64,000 bases of DNA from Candidatus Aquicultor sp. (GCA_036504445.1 DASXVE010000012.1:62001-126000); one strand, 5' to 3'; positions 8,997-18,389 are shown, counted from the stretch's first letter. A program made the numbers and translations. Notes: generated from the letters alone by a model not told the origin.

Positions 8997-9557
8997 ATGA
9001 GTATTACGACAGCACAATTCAAGAACGGCATTACGCTGGATATGGAAGGAACACTCTTTCAGATTATCGATTTTCAGCACGTGAAACCCGGTAAGGGTGG
9101 GGCTTTCGTGCGTACGAAATTGAAGAACTTCAAAACAGGCGCCGTTATCGACAGGACGTTTCGAGCAGGTGAGAAATTCGAGCAAGCTATCGTTAACAAG
9201 CGTCCGATGCAGTATCTCTACAGTGACGGTAGCGATTATGTGTTTATGGATACGGAGAGCTACGAGCAGATTAATATCCCGGCGGAGAATCTCGAGTACG
9301 AGCAGAAGTTTCTCAAAGAAAACATGAACGTCCTGATCGCAGTTCATGAGGGGCAGGCGCTCGGTGTTGAGCTACCGACGGCGGTCGAGCTCGAGGTCAT
9401 AGAAACCGACCCCGGACTTAAAGGCGATACGGCAAGCGGCGGTACAAAACCGGCGAAGCTGGAGACAGGCTTAATTGTGCAGGTGCCGCTTTTTCTCAAC
9501 ACCGGCGATAAGGTTAAGGTGGATACCAGAAGCGGCGAATACCTAACCAGGGTATAG
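8997..9557 (+). CDS. efp: Elongation factor P
   Basis: Binds between the P and E sites of the ribosome to rescue stalling on polyproline. The 186-residue product has the three beta-barrel (KOW and two OB) layout. The tip loop PGKGGAF has lysine at about K33, the position modified in many bacteria, so a lysine-type modification is plausible but its enzyme is not here. A strong GGAGGT site precedes ATG 8997. Downstream lies the carboxylase operon, as in many Gram-positive genomes. Confidence 0.96.
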   Translation: MSITTAQFKNGITLDMEGTLFQIIDFQHVKPGKGGAFVRTKLKNFKTGAVIDRTFRAGEKFEQAIVNKRPMQYLYSDGSDYVFMDTESYEQINIPAENLEYEQKFLKENMNVLIAVHEGQALGVELPTAVELEVIETDPGLKGDTASGGTKPAKLETGLIVQVPLFLNTGDKVKVDTRSGEYLTRV

Positions 9558-9573
9558 CAAAGCATTAAAAACC

Positions 9574-9602
9574 TTCACTGAGGGTCGCAAATACAGTATA
9601 AT
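9574..9602 (+). promoter_or_regulatory. Putative promoter of the carboxylase operon
   Basis: TTCACT (9574-9579), a 17-base spacer and a perfect TATAAT (9597-9602). The predicted transcript start falls at about 9609, the first bases of a perfect inverted repeat, so the mRNA would begin with a hairpin. Confidence 0.5.
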
Positions 9603-9607
9603 AAATA

Positions 9608-9638
9608 AGATTACCCCGTTTTGAAAACGGGGTAATCT
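9608..9638 (+). repeat. Perfect 15-bp inverted repeat in the carboxylase leader
   Basis: AGATTACCCCGTTTT (9608-9622) and its exact reverse complement (9624-9638) around a single central G. No run of T follows on the + strand, so it is not a standard terminator. It does not match the BirA operator pattern I know. It could be an operator, a 5' mRNA stabilising stem, or an atypical efp terminator. Confidence 0.6.
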
Positions 9639-9672
9639 AGAATTTAGAGCAAGTGCAGGAGCAGAGGCAAAT

Positions 9673-11511
9673 ATGAAAGCTAGACCAGTAAAAGTTACCG
9701 ATACAACGTTACGAGATGCGCACCAGTCGCTGTGGGCGACGCGAATGCGCACGGATGATATGCTTAAAATCCTTGAAAAGCACGATAAAATCGGCTATTG
9801 GTCGCTCGAGACCTGGGGCGGTGCTACATTTGACGCCACGCTGCGTTTTCTCGATGAGAACCCGTGGGATCGGTTGCGCGTTATAAAGAAGCACGCACCG
9901 CGTACGCCGTTGCAGATGCTGCTTCGCGGGCAAAACCTTGTCGGCTACCGCCAGTACCCTGATGATATCGTGCGCAGGTTCGTCCACACCTCGGTAAAGA
10001 ACGGCATGCATGTCTTCAGGATATTCGATGCGCTCAACGATACGAGGAACGTCAAAGTAGCAATCGAGGCGGTAAAAGAGGCGGGCGGCCACGCTCAGGG
10101 CGCGGTCTGCTATACGATCAGCCCGGTACACACGCTTGAGCACTATGTGGAAACCGCTCTTGAAATGGTCGAAATGGGCGTTGATTCAATTTGCATCAAG
10201 GACATGGCGGCCTTGCTCACCCCGTATCGCACGTTTAAACTGGTCGAGCGATTCCGTAAGGAGATCGACCTGCCGATAGATCTACACTGCCACTACATCG
10301 GCGGTATGGCCCCGATGAATTATCTCAAGGCGATTGAGGCGGGTGTTGATATCATCGATACGGCGACCGTTCCACTGGCATTCGGTAATTCGCAACCTGC
10401 GGTCGAGATGATCGTGGCGGCGCTTAAAGAGACGCCGTACGATACCGGATTTGAACTGGAAGATCTCTATGAGATCGCCGAGTATTGGGAGAAAGTCCGC
10501 GCCGAGCGGGGCTTCCAGCGAGGCGTTACCAGCCTGACCCATATGAGGGTCTTTTCGCATCAGGTACCGGGAGGAATGATATCCAACCTTCACAGCCAGC
10601 TCGAGCAGCAGAAGGCGCTCGACCGTCTTAATGAAGTGCTGGAGGAGATCCCGCGTGTGCGCGCCGAGGTTGGTTATCCGCCGCTGGTCACACCGATGAG
10701 CCAGATTGTCGGCACCCAGGCCGTGCTCAACGTTCTAACAGGCAAGCGCTGGGCGATTATTCCCGATGAAATGAAGCAGTACGTGAAAGGTCTCTACGGG
10801 CGTGCTCCCGGCGCGATTGATAAGGAAATTCAGACGAAAATACTCGGCGGTGACAAGCCGCTTACATGCAGGCCTGCCGATCTAATTACTGAAACGTTCG
10901 AAGATTACGCAAAACAAATCGGCGATCTCGCAAGAAACGAAGAAGACGTGTTGACATATGCGCTGTTCCCGAACGAAGCTCGCAAGTACTTGGAGGCCCA
11001 CATTGAAGGCGCAGAGAAAGCCGTATTTATGATGAGTGAAGAAATTCGGGCCGTCAAGGAGGACGGATATATGGATGTGAACCAAGTTAGAGAGCTGATA
11101 AAGCTCGTTGAAGAAAGCGGTGTTTCAGAAGTAACCGTTGAGGAAGAGGGCGTTAAGATATCCGTTCGCAAAGGCGGCGTTCTTGCAGCGGAGTCAACGG
11201 CAATGGTTACCGGTAATGGTGGAGCTACGCAGGCTGAAGCCGCGCCAAAAGATAATTATCCTTCCCACTGGAAGAAAGTCACCGCACCGATGGTCGGAAC
11301 GTTCTATCGCTCGACGTCACCGGATGCAGATCCGTTTGTTCAGGTCGGCGATGAGGTGAGCGAAGGTCAGACGCTCTGCATCGTCGAGGCTATGAAGCTC
11401 ATGAATGAAATTGCTGCCGAAGAAGGCGGCGTTATTCGTGAGATCTGCGTCGAAAACGGTCATCCGGTAGAATACGGACAGCTCTTGTTTGTATACGAAC
11501 CGGCAGCATAA
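9673..11511 (+). CDS. Carboxyltransferase (PycB/OadA type) fused to an AccB-like biotin carrier
   Basis: The 612-residue product joins two parts. Residues 1 to about 460 are a pyruvate/oxaloacetate carboxyltransferase: [17 protein letters not shown] (active-site D15), the carboxylated lysine in ICIKDM (K176) and metal histidines H205 and H207 in DLHCHY. Residues 467-612 look like a whole AccB protein: an N-terminal [17 protein letters not shown] helix, a Val/Lys strand, an Ala/Gly linker and a biotinyl domain with EAMKLMN (biotin lysine K575). It likely moves CO2 between biotin and pyruvate or oxaloacetate, with AccC next door as biotin carboxylase. It occupies the locus where other Gram-positives have stand-alone accB. 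An internal ribosome site may also give free AccB (see separate entry). Direction in vivo (anaplerotic or decarboxylating) is not known; no OadB/OadG sodium-pump genes are in this window. Confidence 0.88.
   Translation: MKARPVKVTDTTLRDAHQSLWATRMRTDDMLKILEKHDKIGYWSLETWGGATFDATLRFLDENPWDRLRVIKKHAPRTPLQMLLRGQNLVGYRQYPDDIVRRFVHTSVKNGMHVFRIFDALNDTRNVKVAIEAVKEAGGHAQGAVCYTISPVHTLEHYVETALEMVEMGVDSICIKDMAALLTPYRTFKLVERFRKEIDLPIDLHCHYIGGMAPMNYLKAIEAGVDIIDTATVPLAFGNSQPAVEMIVAALKETPYDTGFELEDLYEIAEYWEKVRAERGFQRGVTSLTHMRVFSHQVPGGMISNLHSQLEQQKALDRLNEVLEEIPRVRAEVGYPPLVTPMSQIVGTQAVLNVLTGKRWAIIPDEMKQYVKGLYGRAPGAIDKEIQTKILGGDKPLTCRPADLITETFEDYAKQIGDLARNEEDVLTYALFPNEARKYLEAHIEGAEKAVFMMSEEIRAVKEDGYMDVNQVRELIKLVEESGVSEVTVEEEGVKISVRKGGVLAAESTAMVTGNGGATQAEAAPKDNYPSHWKKVTAPMVGTFYRSTSPDADPFVQVGDEVSEGQTLCIVEAMKLMNEIAAEEGGVIREICVENGHPVEYGQLLFVYEPAA
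11056..11073 (+). promoter_or_regulatory. Internal ribosome binding site and ATG at the AccB domain boundary
   Basis: AAGGAGG (11056-11062), then eight bases, then ATG (11071-11073) in the fusion's own frame. The ATG encodes residue 467, which begins [12 protein letters not shown], the typical start of an AccB protein. The site is as strong as the best gene starts in the window. Confidence 0.6.
11071..11511 (+). CDS. accB: Possible stand-alone AccB (BCCP) made by internal initiation
   Basis: If translation starts at ATG 11071, the product is a 146-residue biotin carboxyl carrier protein, the usual AccB size. It would have the amphipathic N-terminal helix, an Ala/Thr/Gln linker (about 37-62) and a biotinyl domain with EAMKLM near residue 107. 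Together with AccC downstream it would supply acetyl-CoA carboxylase; no accA or accD is visible in this window. It is nested in frame within the fusion gene, so it is an alternative product, not a separate gene. The evidence is only the ribosome site and the domain boundary; it may instead be a relic of an accB gene before fusion. Confidence 0.45.
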   Translation: MDVNQVRELIKLVEESGVSEVTVEEEGVKISVRKGGVLAAESTAMVTGNGGATQAEAAPKDNYPSHWKKVTAPMVGTFYRSTSPDADPFVQVGDEVSEGQTLCIVEAMKLMNEIAAEEGGVIREICVENGHPVEYGQLLFVYEPAA

Positions 11512-11543
11512 GCAGTTATCCAAGCTTTTATAGGAGAAACGCA

Positions 11544-12890
11544 TTGTTTAAGAAGGTCTTGATAGCCAACAGAGGCGAAATTGCGGTTCGCGTAATCAGG
11601 GCATGCAAAGAGCTCGACATAGCGACCGTTGCGATATATTCGGAGGCTGATGCGGAAGCGCTGCATACGAAACTTGCCGATGAAGCGGTATGCGTCGGTC
11701 CTGCGCAAAGCAACCGCAGCTATCTAAATATCCCAAATATTATCAGCGCGGCGGAAGTAACCGGCGCTGAAGCCATTCATCCCGGCTACGGCTTTTTAGC
11801 GGAAAACCCGCAGTTTGCCGATATCTGCAAATCGTGCCACATCACGTTCATCGGCCCTCCGGCCGAGGCGATTGAATCGATGGGCCATAAATCGGAGGCG
11901 CGTCGCAGAATGACGGCGGCAAATGTGCCGGTTACGCCGGGCACAAGCGGCTCGGTAACCGATCATAAAGAAGCGCTTGCGGCGGCCGAGGAAATCGGTT
12001 ATCCGGTCATCATTAAGGCGTCTGCCGGCGGCGGAGGGCGCGGTATGCGTATCGCGCAAAACAAGAAAGAACTCATAAAGTTCTTGCAGATGGCACAATC
12101 GGAAGCCAAAGCGGCTTTCGGAAACGACGATGTATACATGGAAAAATACGTACAGGAACCGCGTCACGTCGAGTTTCAGATTTTGGCCGACGCGCACGGC
12201 AACGTAATCCATCTGGGCGACCGCGATTGCTCGATCCAGCGCCGTCATCAGAAGCTCATAGAGGAATCGCCGTCTCCGTCAATAAGCGAAGAAACGCGTA
12301 AAGAAATGGGCGAGGTTGCGGTTCGTGCCGCGAAATCGGTCGGCTACGTCAATGCGGGAACGATAGAATTTCTGGTCGAGCCGGACGGGCGCTACTACTT
12401 TATGGAAATGAACACCAGGGTACAGGTTGAGCACCCGGTGACCGAGATGGTCACCGGCATCGATATTATCAAAGAGCAAATCCGTATCGCTGCCGGAGAA
12501 AAGCTTGATATTACACAAGATGATGTAAAGCGGCTCGGGCACGCGATTGAGTTTAGAATCAATGCCGAAGATCCGTCGCGGGATTTTATGCCCGCAGGCG
12601 GTAAAGTCGAACTGTTCAATCCCCCAGGCGGGCCCGGTGTCAGGGTCGACAGCCACCTCTATACAGGCTATGATGTGCCTAACTATTATGACTCGTTGCT
12701 CGCAAAATTGATTGTATTAGGGAAAGATAGAGATGAAGCTATCAATAGGGGCAGAAGGGCTTTGGAAGAGTTTGTAATTATGGGTCCGGCAACGACGATT
12801 CCCTTTCATTTGAAGGTACTTGATAACGCCTTCTTTAAGAAAGGGGAAGTATACACGAACTTCATTTCTAGATGGGTGTTGAACGAATAA
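11544..12890 (+). CDS. accC: Biotin carboxylase subunit AccC
   Basis: An ATP-grasp enzyme that carboxylates the biotin on the carrier domain using bicarbonate. The 448-residue product opens with [20 protein letters not shown], has the glycine-rich lid loop [13 protein letters not shown], and the catalytic [16 protein letters not shown] segment. The start is TTG 11544, with AGGAG seven bases upstream. It lies 32 bases after the fused carboxyltransferase-carrier gene, so the pair can form a two-subunit pyruvate carboxylase-like enzyme and may also serve acetyl-CoA carboxylase. Confidence 0.95.
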   Translation: MFKKVLIANRGEIAVRVIRACKELDIATVAIYSEADAEALHTKLADEAVCVGPAQSNRSYLNIPNIISAAEVTGAEAIHPGYGFLAENPQFADICKSCHITFIGPPAEAIESMGHKSEARRRMTAANVPVTPGTSGSVTDHKEALAAAEEIGYPVIIKASAGGGGRGMRIAQNKKELIKFLQMAQSEAKAAFGNDDVYMEKYVQEPRHVEFQILADAHGNVIHLGDRDCSIQRRHQKLIEESPSPSISEETRKEMGEVAVRAAKSVGYVNAGTIEFLVEPDGRYYFMEMNTRVQVEHPVTEMVTGIDIIKEQIRIAAGEKLDITQDDVKRLGHAIEFRINAEDPSRDFMPAGGKVELFNPPGGPGVRVDSHLYTGYDVPNYYDSLLAKLIVLGKDRDEAINRGRRALEEFVIMGPATTIPFHLKVLDNAFFKKGEVYTNFISRWVLNE

Positions 12891-12893
12891 CCG

Positions 12894-13319
12894 ATGATGT
12901 CGGAACGCAGAAAAGCGCGGAAAGACGCGCTTGAAATTCTATATGAAAATGAGATAACCGGCCGCCCAATAGACGAGATTGTGCGAAACAGGCGCCTCGC
13001 ACGAGGCGAAGAGCCGAGTGAATTTACTATGGAGCTTGTCGAGGGCGTTGAAGTGCACAAAGAACGGATTGATAAGCTCATTAGCGAGCATACGGATAAT
13101 TGGGCACTTGAGCGCATGCCGCTGGTTGACCGGAATATTATGCGTATCGGCCTATTCGAGCTGCTGTATAAAAAGGATATACCGTTTAGCGTATCCATAA
13201 ATGAAGCCGTTGAACTCGCAAAAACCTATGGCATGGAAGAATCAAGCAAGTTCGTTAACGGGATTCTCGGTCGCATAGCTACAGAGCTTAAAGAGGCTGG
13301 GCATGAGAAAGAAGTGTAG
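12894..13319 (+). CDS. nusB: Transcription antitermination factor NusB
   Basis: An RNA-binding helical protein that, with NusE (S10), loads onto boxA of rRNA transcripts. The 141-residue product starts MMSERRKARKDALEILYENE and has the late MPLVDRNIMRIGLFELLYKKDIP and VSINEAVELAKTYG segments typical of NusB. It lies three bases after accC and shows no strong Shine-Dalgarno, so it probably relies on coupling. ATG 12897 is an equal alternative start. The accC-nusB order matches Bacillus-type synteny. Confidence 0.93.
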   Translation: MMSERRKARKDALEILYENEITGRPIDEIVRNRRLARGEEPSEFTMELVEGVEVHKERIDKLISEHTDNWALERMPLVDRNIMRIGLFELLYKKDIPFSVSINEAVELAKTYGMEESSKFVNGILGRIATELKEAGHEKEV

Positions 13320-13382
13320 CAAACAGCTCACGACTACTATTAGAACAGAGCCAATAGTTGAAGTATAAGTAGGTGGTAAAGG

Positions 13383-13592
13383 TTGGAAACAGCATCGTTT
13401 GATCAAGCACTCAATCGCCTCGAAGAGATTGCAGAACAAGTGCGAAGAAAAGACGTAAGCCTTGAGGATTCACTCGATCTGCTCGAGGAAAGCGTCCGTC
13501 TTGCATCTGTCTGCAACCAGCAAATCGACTATACCGCATGGCTTCCCCAGGAATATGATGAGGCATCAGGGGACGATGTAGGTGCCGAGTAG
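13383..13592 (+). CDS. xseB: Exodeoxyribonuclease VII small subunit
   Basis: The small helical subunit that activates XseA for single-strand DNA degradation. The 69-residue product has the family core FDQALNRLEEIAEQVRRKDVSLEDSLDLLEESVRL, forming a helical hairpin, and an acidic tail. The start is TTG 13383, with AGGTGG upstream. It overlaps ispA by 11 bases. xseA, usually the gene just upstream, is absent here and from the rest of the window. Confidence 0.88.
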   Translation: METASFDQALNRLEEIAEQVRRKDVSLEDSLDLLEESVRLASVCNQQIDYTAWLPQEYDEASGDDVGAE

Positions 13593-14460
13593 GTATCCTG
13601 AAAAAACCCGGAGAATCGTTGAAGGCGGCCTTGAGCGCTACTTTTCAGGCACCAATTATCCACCGCAATTGTCTGAGCCGATGAGCTACAGCCTTTTTTC
13701 AGGAGGAAAACGCTTCCGGGGTATTCTCGTAATTGAGAGCGCTCGTATTTTCGGCTTAGCGGCCGAGGATGTATTGCCGACAGCGTGCGCGCTCGAATAT
13801 ATCCACACCTATTCACTCATCCACGACGATTTACCCGCTCTCGATAATGATGATTTGCGCCGTAGTAAACCAACATGTCATAAAGTGTACGGCGAGAATA
13901 TGGCGATTCTGGCGGGAGACGCTTTGAACACTGAGGCGTTCAATCTTATCAGTAGTTCGCAACGGGCCGATACCGCAGAAAGAATCGTGCGTGTAATTCG
14001 TGAGCTGGCTTCGGCTGCCGGCGCGGCCGGCATGGTCGGCGGTCAGGTCGTCGATATAATCTCCGAAGGAGCGGCGATCGATACCGATACGCTCAGCTAT
14101 ATCCACGAGAAGAAGACCGGTGAGCTTATTACCGCTTCGGTGCGTTGCGGAGGTATTCTTGGAGGGGCAAACGAGGCTGAGCTTGAGAGTCTGACGCGTT
14201 ATGCTCGTAATCTTGGTTTGGCGTTTCAGATAACCGATGACATTTTGGATGTGGTTGGGGACACAGCCGTTTTGGGTAAGTCGGTAGGGAGCGACGAGCG
14301 CAAAGAGAAAGCGACGTTCCCCGAGATTTACGGCCTAGAGGTCGCACGGGAGATGGCAAATGAGACAGTGAACAGCGCAAAGAAGGCGCTTGAAGGTCTA
14401 TCCGGCGATACGTCCGTCTTGGCGGATCTTGCCGATTTTGTGTGCGAGCGGCAGTTTTAG
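13582..14460 (+). CDS. ispA: Polyprenyl (farnesyl/geranylgeranyl) diphosphate synthase
   Basis: A trans-isoprenyl chain elongating enzyme. The 292-residue product has the first aspartate-rich motif DDLPALDND (substrate magnesium site) and the second, FQITDDILDVVGD, plus the SGGKRFRGIL isopentenyl-binding segment near the N-terminus. The start is GTG 13582, inside the end of xseB. Chain length cannot be set with confidence; the residues before the first motif (YIHTYSLIHDD) fit short-chain synthases. With dxs downstream this is the isoprenoid block feeding quinones and undecaprenyl phosphate. Confidence 0.93.
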   Translation: MPSRYPEKTRRIVEGGLERYFSGTNYPPQLSEPMSYSLFSGGKRFRGILVIESARIFGLAAEDVLPTACALEYIHTYSLIHDDLPALDNDDLRRSKPTCHKVYGENMAILAGDALNTEAFNLISSSQRADTAERIVRVIRELASAAGAAGMVGGQVVDIISEGAAIDTDTLSYIHEKKTGELITASVRCGGILGGANEAELESLTRYARNLGLAFQITDDILDVVGDTAVLGKSVGSDERKEKATFPEIYGLEVAREMANETVNSAKKALEGLSGDTSVLADLADFVCERQF

Positions 14461-14488
14461 CCGCGGAAGGTTGAGTCGCATAAGTTTG

Positions 14489-14517
14489 TTAATAAATTTT
14501 TTAGAAACGTGTAGAAT
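14489..14517 (+). promoter_or_regulatory. Putative dxs promoter
   Basis: TTAATA (14489-14494), 17 bases, TAGAAT (14512-14517), in the AT-rich 151-base gap before dxs. Both boxes are imperfect. Confidence 0.35.
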
Positions 14518-14611
14518 GGAAAAAGTGTGCGATAAATCGCAACATTGGTATTTGGGATGAGAAGCAGAGTAACATTGGTTATAACAGCAGGCAACAAAGG
14601 AAGTAAGCGCT

Positions 14612-16561
14612 ATGGAGTATAAGTTATTAAATACTGTTAAAAGTCCTAACGATATAAAGCAGTTATCCTATGGCGAGCTGGCCGAGCTGGCCGGTGAACT
14701 GCGTAACCGCCTGGTCGAGACCGTAGCGGAAACCGGTGGGCATCTGGCTTCAAGTCTCGGTGTGGTCGAGCTTACGCTAGCGCTCCACCGCTTGCTGGAC
14801 AGCCCAAAGGACAAGATAATCTGGGATGTCGGCCATCAAGCATATACCCATAAAATCTTAACCGGTAGGAACGAGGCGCTCTCAACGCTCAGGCAATATG
14901 GCGGCCTTGCGGGATTTCCAAAGAAGAGCGAAAGCGAGCATGATTTCTTCGATGCCGGTCATGCCAGCAACTCGATTAGCGTTGCCCTCGGCATGGCGGA
15001 GGCGAGGAATATACGGGGCGGCGACGAGCATATCGTCGCGGTTATAGGTGACGGCTCGCTAACCGGAGGGATTGCGTACGAAGCGCTTAACCAGGCAGGG
15101 CATCTAAACACCCGCCTTATAGTTGTTCTCAATGACAACGAAATGTCGATATCGCCTAACGTCGGTGCTATGTCGACCTATCTCGCGCAGGTCAGGCTCG
15201 ACCCAGGGCACGCCAAGCTGCGTAAAGAGATCGAACAGAGAATTAAGAAACTGCCCGCTATCGGCGAGCTGGTGTATGACATAGGAATGCACGTAAAAGA
15301 AAGCGTAAAAGCGTTGCTTGTGCCGGGTATGTTATTCGAAGAGCTCGGTTTTACTTATATGGGCCCAATCGATGGCCATGATATACGTGAGCTGGAGCAA
15401 AACCTTACGATTGCCAAACAGGTCGATGGCCCGGTCTTGCTTCATGTGGTAACCAAGAAAGGTCTCGGGTATGCGCCCGCGGTTGAACGCCCGGAAAAAT
15501 GGCACGGAATCGCGCCATTTGTACGGCATACCGGTGAAGTGAAAGCATCGAGTGCCCTTCCGACCTATACCGAGATTTTTGGCAGAACCCTTGTCGATCT
15601 TGCGAAGGAAAACGACAAGATAATAGCAATTACAGCAGCAATGTCGAGCGGTACCGGGCTCAACGGATTTGCAAGTGAATTCCCCGAGCGCTTTTATGAT
15701 GTGGGAATCGCCGAGCAGCACGCGGTTACGTTTGCCGCCGGCCTTGCGATTGAGGGCTATCGCCCGGTAGTTGCGATATATTCGACGTTCCTACAGCGCG
15801 CGTTTGATCAGATCATACAAGACGTTGTGCTGCAAGATTTACCCGTCGTCTTCGCAATCGACCGCGCCGGTATCGTTGGCGAAGATGGGCCGACGCATCA
15901 CGGTGCCTTTGATTTGTCATACCTACGTAGCATTCCAGGCCTGGTCGTGATGGCGCCGAAGGATGAAGACGAGCTGCGTCACATGCTTCATACCGCGCTT
16001 GCAATGAAAAAGCCGGTCGCTATCCGCTACCCGAGAGACAAGGGGCTTGGCGTTGATATGTCCGGTGAGTACCGGGTCATCCCGGAAGGACAAGCAGAAA
16101 TACTGGTTAAGGGTTCCGATGTCTGTCTGCTGGCCGTAGGCCGTATGGTACAATCATCGCTCGACGCAGCCCAGCTGCTCGAAGAGCGCGGCATCTCAGC
16201 ATCGGTTGTAAATATGCGCTATATTAAACCGCTTGACGCCGAGATACTGCGGTGGGCTCTGAAAAACCACTATCTTATTGTAACCGTTGAGGAAAATTCA
16301 CTCATGGGCGGTTTTGGGTCTGCCGTGCTTGAAGCTGCTGCCGAGCAGGGCGAGAGCACACCCGTCCTAAGACTTGGTCTGCCCGATAGGTTTATATCGC
16401 ACGGGTCGATTAAACGCCTCCTGGCAGAAGTCGGCCTTGATTCTAACGGCATCGCCTACAGTGTTAACCGTAAGCTCGATGACATCAGGCCACCGAAAAC
16501 GCGTCCAAGCCTTGTCGAAAAACGTACACCGGGCAAAAAAGCGTCTGTGGTCGAACGATAA
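14612..16561 (+). CDS. dxs: 1-Deoxy-D-xylulose-5-phosphate synthase
   Basis: A thiamine-diphosphate enzyme that condenses pyruvate and glyceraldehyde-3-phosphate, the first step of the MEP isoprenoid pathway. The 649-residue product has the N-terminal DVGHQAYTHKILTGR segment with the catalytic histidine, the cofactor motif GDGSLTGG...NDNEMSIS, the DVGIAEQHAVTFAAGLA transketolase middle domain, and the EDGPTHHGAFDL loop. GGAAG precedes ATG 14612. About 30 C-terminal residues are basic and proline rich. The stop is one base before the tlyA start. Confidence 0.96.
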   Translation: MEYKLLNTVKSPNDIKQLSYGELAELAGELRNRLVETVAETGGHLASSLGVVELTLALHRLLDSPKDKIIWDVGHQAYTHKILTGRNEALSTLRQYGGLAGFPKKSESEHDFFDAGHASNSISVALGMAEARNIRGGDEHIVAVIGDGSLTGGIAYEALNQAGHLNTRLIVVLNDNEMSISPNVGAMSTYLAQVRLDPGHAKLRKEIEQRIKKLPAIGELVYDIGMHVKESVKALLVPGMLFEELGFTYMGPIDGHDIRELEQNLTIAKQVDGPVLLHVVTKKGLGYAPAVERPEKWHGIAPFVRHTGEVKASSALPTYTEIFGRTLVDLAKENDKIIAITAAMSSGTGLNGFASEFPERFYDVGIAEQHAVTFAAGLAIEGYRPVVAIYSTFLQRAFDQIIQDVVLQDLPVVFAIDRAGIVGEDGPTHHGAFDLSYLRSIPGLVVMAPKDEDELRHMLHTALAMKKPVAIRYPRDKGLGVDMSGEYRVIPEGQAEILVKGSDVCLLAVGRMVQSSLDAAQLLEERGISASVVNMRYIKPLDAEILRWALKNHYLIVTVEENSLMGGFGSAVLEAAAEQGESTPVLRLGLPDRFISHGSIKRLLAEVGLDSNGIAYSVNRKLDDIRPPKTRPSLVEKRTPGKKASVVER

Positions 16562-16562
16562 C

Positions 16563-17378
16563 ATGACACGGAAACGAGCCGATGTATACCTCGTGGAAGT
16601 CGGTATAGCGAGCAGCCGTGAGCAGGCACAACGTCTGATAAGCGAGGGTAAAGTATTTGCGGATGGCAAGCCGATCACAAAACCCGCCAGCCTTGTCGAC
16701 GACCACAGCCACATCAATGTTGTCGAAGCTGCATCGTATGTCTCCCGAGGCGGCTTAAAACTTGAGAAAGCTCTCCATTCGTTTAATATTCCCACCGAAG
16801 GAAAGCACGCAATAGACATCGGTGCTTCTACCGGCGGTTTTACCGATTGCTTGTTACGGCACGGCACCAAAGCGGTCACCGCAATCGACGTCGGCTACGG
16901 GCAACTTGCCTGGTCGCTCCGGCAAGACCCGCGCGTTACGGTTATGGAGCGCACGAATATACGCCATGTTACCCCTGAAAATGTACCCTATCTTGCAGAT
17001 ATCATTACTATTGACGTATCGTTTATCTCCCATGAAAAGATCTTCGATAATGTTTTGCAGCTGCTGCGACCGGAAGGCGAAATTATCGCCTTGATAAAGC
17101 CGCAATTCGAGGCGGGGCGTGAGCGTGTGGGTAAAAAGGGTGTTGTACGAGACCCGGATATCCACAAAGATGTGCTTGCCGAGCTATGGGATTACTACAC
17201 GAAACACAGCTTGGTGGTTAAAGGATTAACGTATTCACCAGTCAAAGGACCGGAGGGAAATATAGAATTTTTGGTTTACCTGAGCGGCACCGGGGAGGGC
17301 ATCCCGGAATCAGAAAAAGCCGAGACCATTTCCGGGGTTGTAGACGAAGCGCATGCCGCGTTACATGCGGCACCGTAA
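16563..17378 (+). CDS. tlyA: rRNA 2'-O-methyltransferase TlyA (S4 + FtsJ-like)
   Basis: Known family members methylate ribose in 16S and 23S rRNA and affect capreomycin sensitivity. The 271-residue product has an N-terminal S4 RNA-binding domain (about 1-60, RADVYLVEVGIASSREQAQRLI) and a Rossmann methyltransferase with the SAM loop AIDIGASTGGFTDCLL (about 80-97). ATG 16563 is chosen because it follows the dxs stop at once and gives the family N-terminus; a longer in-frame extension would lie inside dxs. The dxs-tlyA order is shared with Bacillus. Confidence 0.94.
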   Translation: MTRKRADVYLVEVGIASSREQAQRLISEGKVFADGKPITKPASLVDDHSHINVVEAASYVSRGGLKLEKALHSFNIPTEGKHAIDIGASTGGFTDCLLRHGTKAVTAIDVGYGQLAWSLRQDPRVTVMERTNIRHVTPENVPYLADIITIDVSFISHEKIFDNVLQLLRPEGEIIALIKPQFEAGRERVGKKGVVRDPDIHKDVLAELWDYYTKHSLVVKGLTYSPVKGPEGNIEFLVYLSGTGEGIPESEKAETISGVVDEAHAALHAAP

Positions 17379-17463
17379 ATACCAAGCACGGCACGATTCG
17401 CTTATAATATATCGCCATGGTTTCGCGTGACGGTCGGGGTATATTAAAAGTGATGAGTTGCCG

Positions 17464-17469
17464 TATAAT
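17464..17469 (+). promoter_or_regulatory. -10 box upstream of nadK
   Basis: A perfect TATAAT 33 bases before the nadK start, in the 123-base gap after tlyA. No good -35 is seen at 16-18 bases (the best is TATTAA), so the promoter may be weak or activated. Confidence 0.3.
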
Positions 17470-17501
17470 AGAAACGTTGTAACTTGCCAGATTGGGTCTA
17501 T

Positions 17502-18380
17502 ATGGAAAATTCGACAAATAAAGCGGTTCGAACAATAGCGGTCGTTCCGAATATCGAGAAGCCTAATGTACCCGTTGTGGCGCTTGAGTTGGCGCAGTGG
17601 CTGGGCGAGCGAAGCGTGCGCGTCATTATGAAAGACGAAGACGCGATAAAGCTCGATCGCTCCGATTTGGGAGTCGATGAGAGCGCTTTTCGACAGAGCG
17701 ACATCGTGGTCTGTCTCGGTGGAGACGGCACGATTCTTCGAGGCGTACGCCTGCTTCGGGGCGCCGCAGTCCCCGTAATCGGCGTCAATCTTGGTCGTGT
17801 CGGCTTTTTATCTGAGGTCGAACTTAATGAGATGTACCCGGCGATGGAGCGCATCATTGCAGGTGATTTCATGCTTGATGAACGGATGATGCTTCAATGT
17901 GTGCTGAAGGCGGGCGATTACCAGCTAGAATATCTCGCTCTCAATGAGCTCGCAATCGAACGGGGCCGCTTCCAGCACATGATCGAAATTGATACATACA
18001 TTAACGAAGAATTCTTCAGCAGGTATACCTCGGACGGCCTCATATTTGCAACACCGACAGGCTCGACCGCATTTTCGTTTTCCGCCGGTGGACCGATTGT
18101 ATCGCCGGGCCAGGAATTGATACTGCTTGCACCGATAAACCCGCACTCGCTTTTCGGCAGGACGCTTGTTTTAGGAAGCACCGATACGATACGCATTGAG
18201 CTGGGTAAAAAAGTAGAGGTACAGGTCGGTGTCGATGGGTTTGCTGTTTTTAATTCGATAATCGATGAAATTACCATTGCCAAGGCTCCGCAAAAGGCAA
18301 TTTTAGCACGGCTTAAAGAGAGAAGCTTCTACACGCTTTTCAAAGACAAACTTCGCGTGTGGGACACATGGCTGCGTTAG
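17502..18380 (+). CDS. nadK: NAD kinase
   Basis: Phosphorylates NAD+ to NADP+. The 292-residue product has the GGDGT catalytic motif (residues 73-77), followed by a glycine-rich segment with the typical NLGRVGFL, and the conserved TPTGSTAFSFSAGGPI segment. ATG 17502 is preferred over TTG 17484, since homologues begin close to the RTIAVVPN strand. The stop abuts recN. tlyA-nadK-recN is a strongly actinobacterial gene order. Confidence 0.94.
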   Translation: MENSTNKAVRTIAVVPNIEKPNVPVVALELAQWLGERSVRVIMKDEDAIKLDRSDLGVDESAFRQSDIVVCLGGDGTILRGVRLLRGAAVPVIGVNLGRVGFLSEVELNEMYPAMERIIAGDFMLDERMMLQCVLKAGDYQLEYLALNELAIERGRFQHMIEIDTYINEEFFSRYTSDGLIFATPTGSTAFSFSAGGPIVSPGQELILLAPINPHSLFGRTLVLGSTDTIRIELGKKVEVQVGVDGFAVFNSIIDEITIAKAPQKAILARLKERSFYTLFKDKLRVWDTWLR

Positions 18381-18389
18381 GTGAACGGG

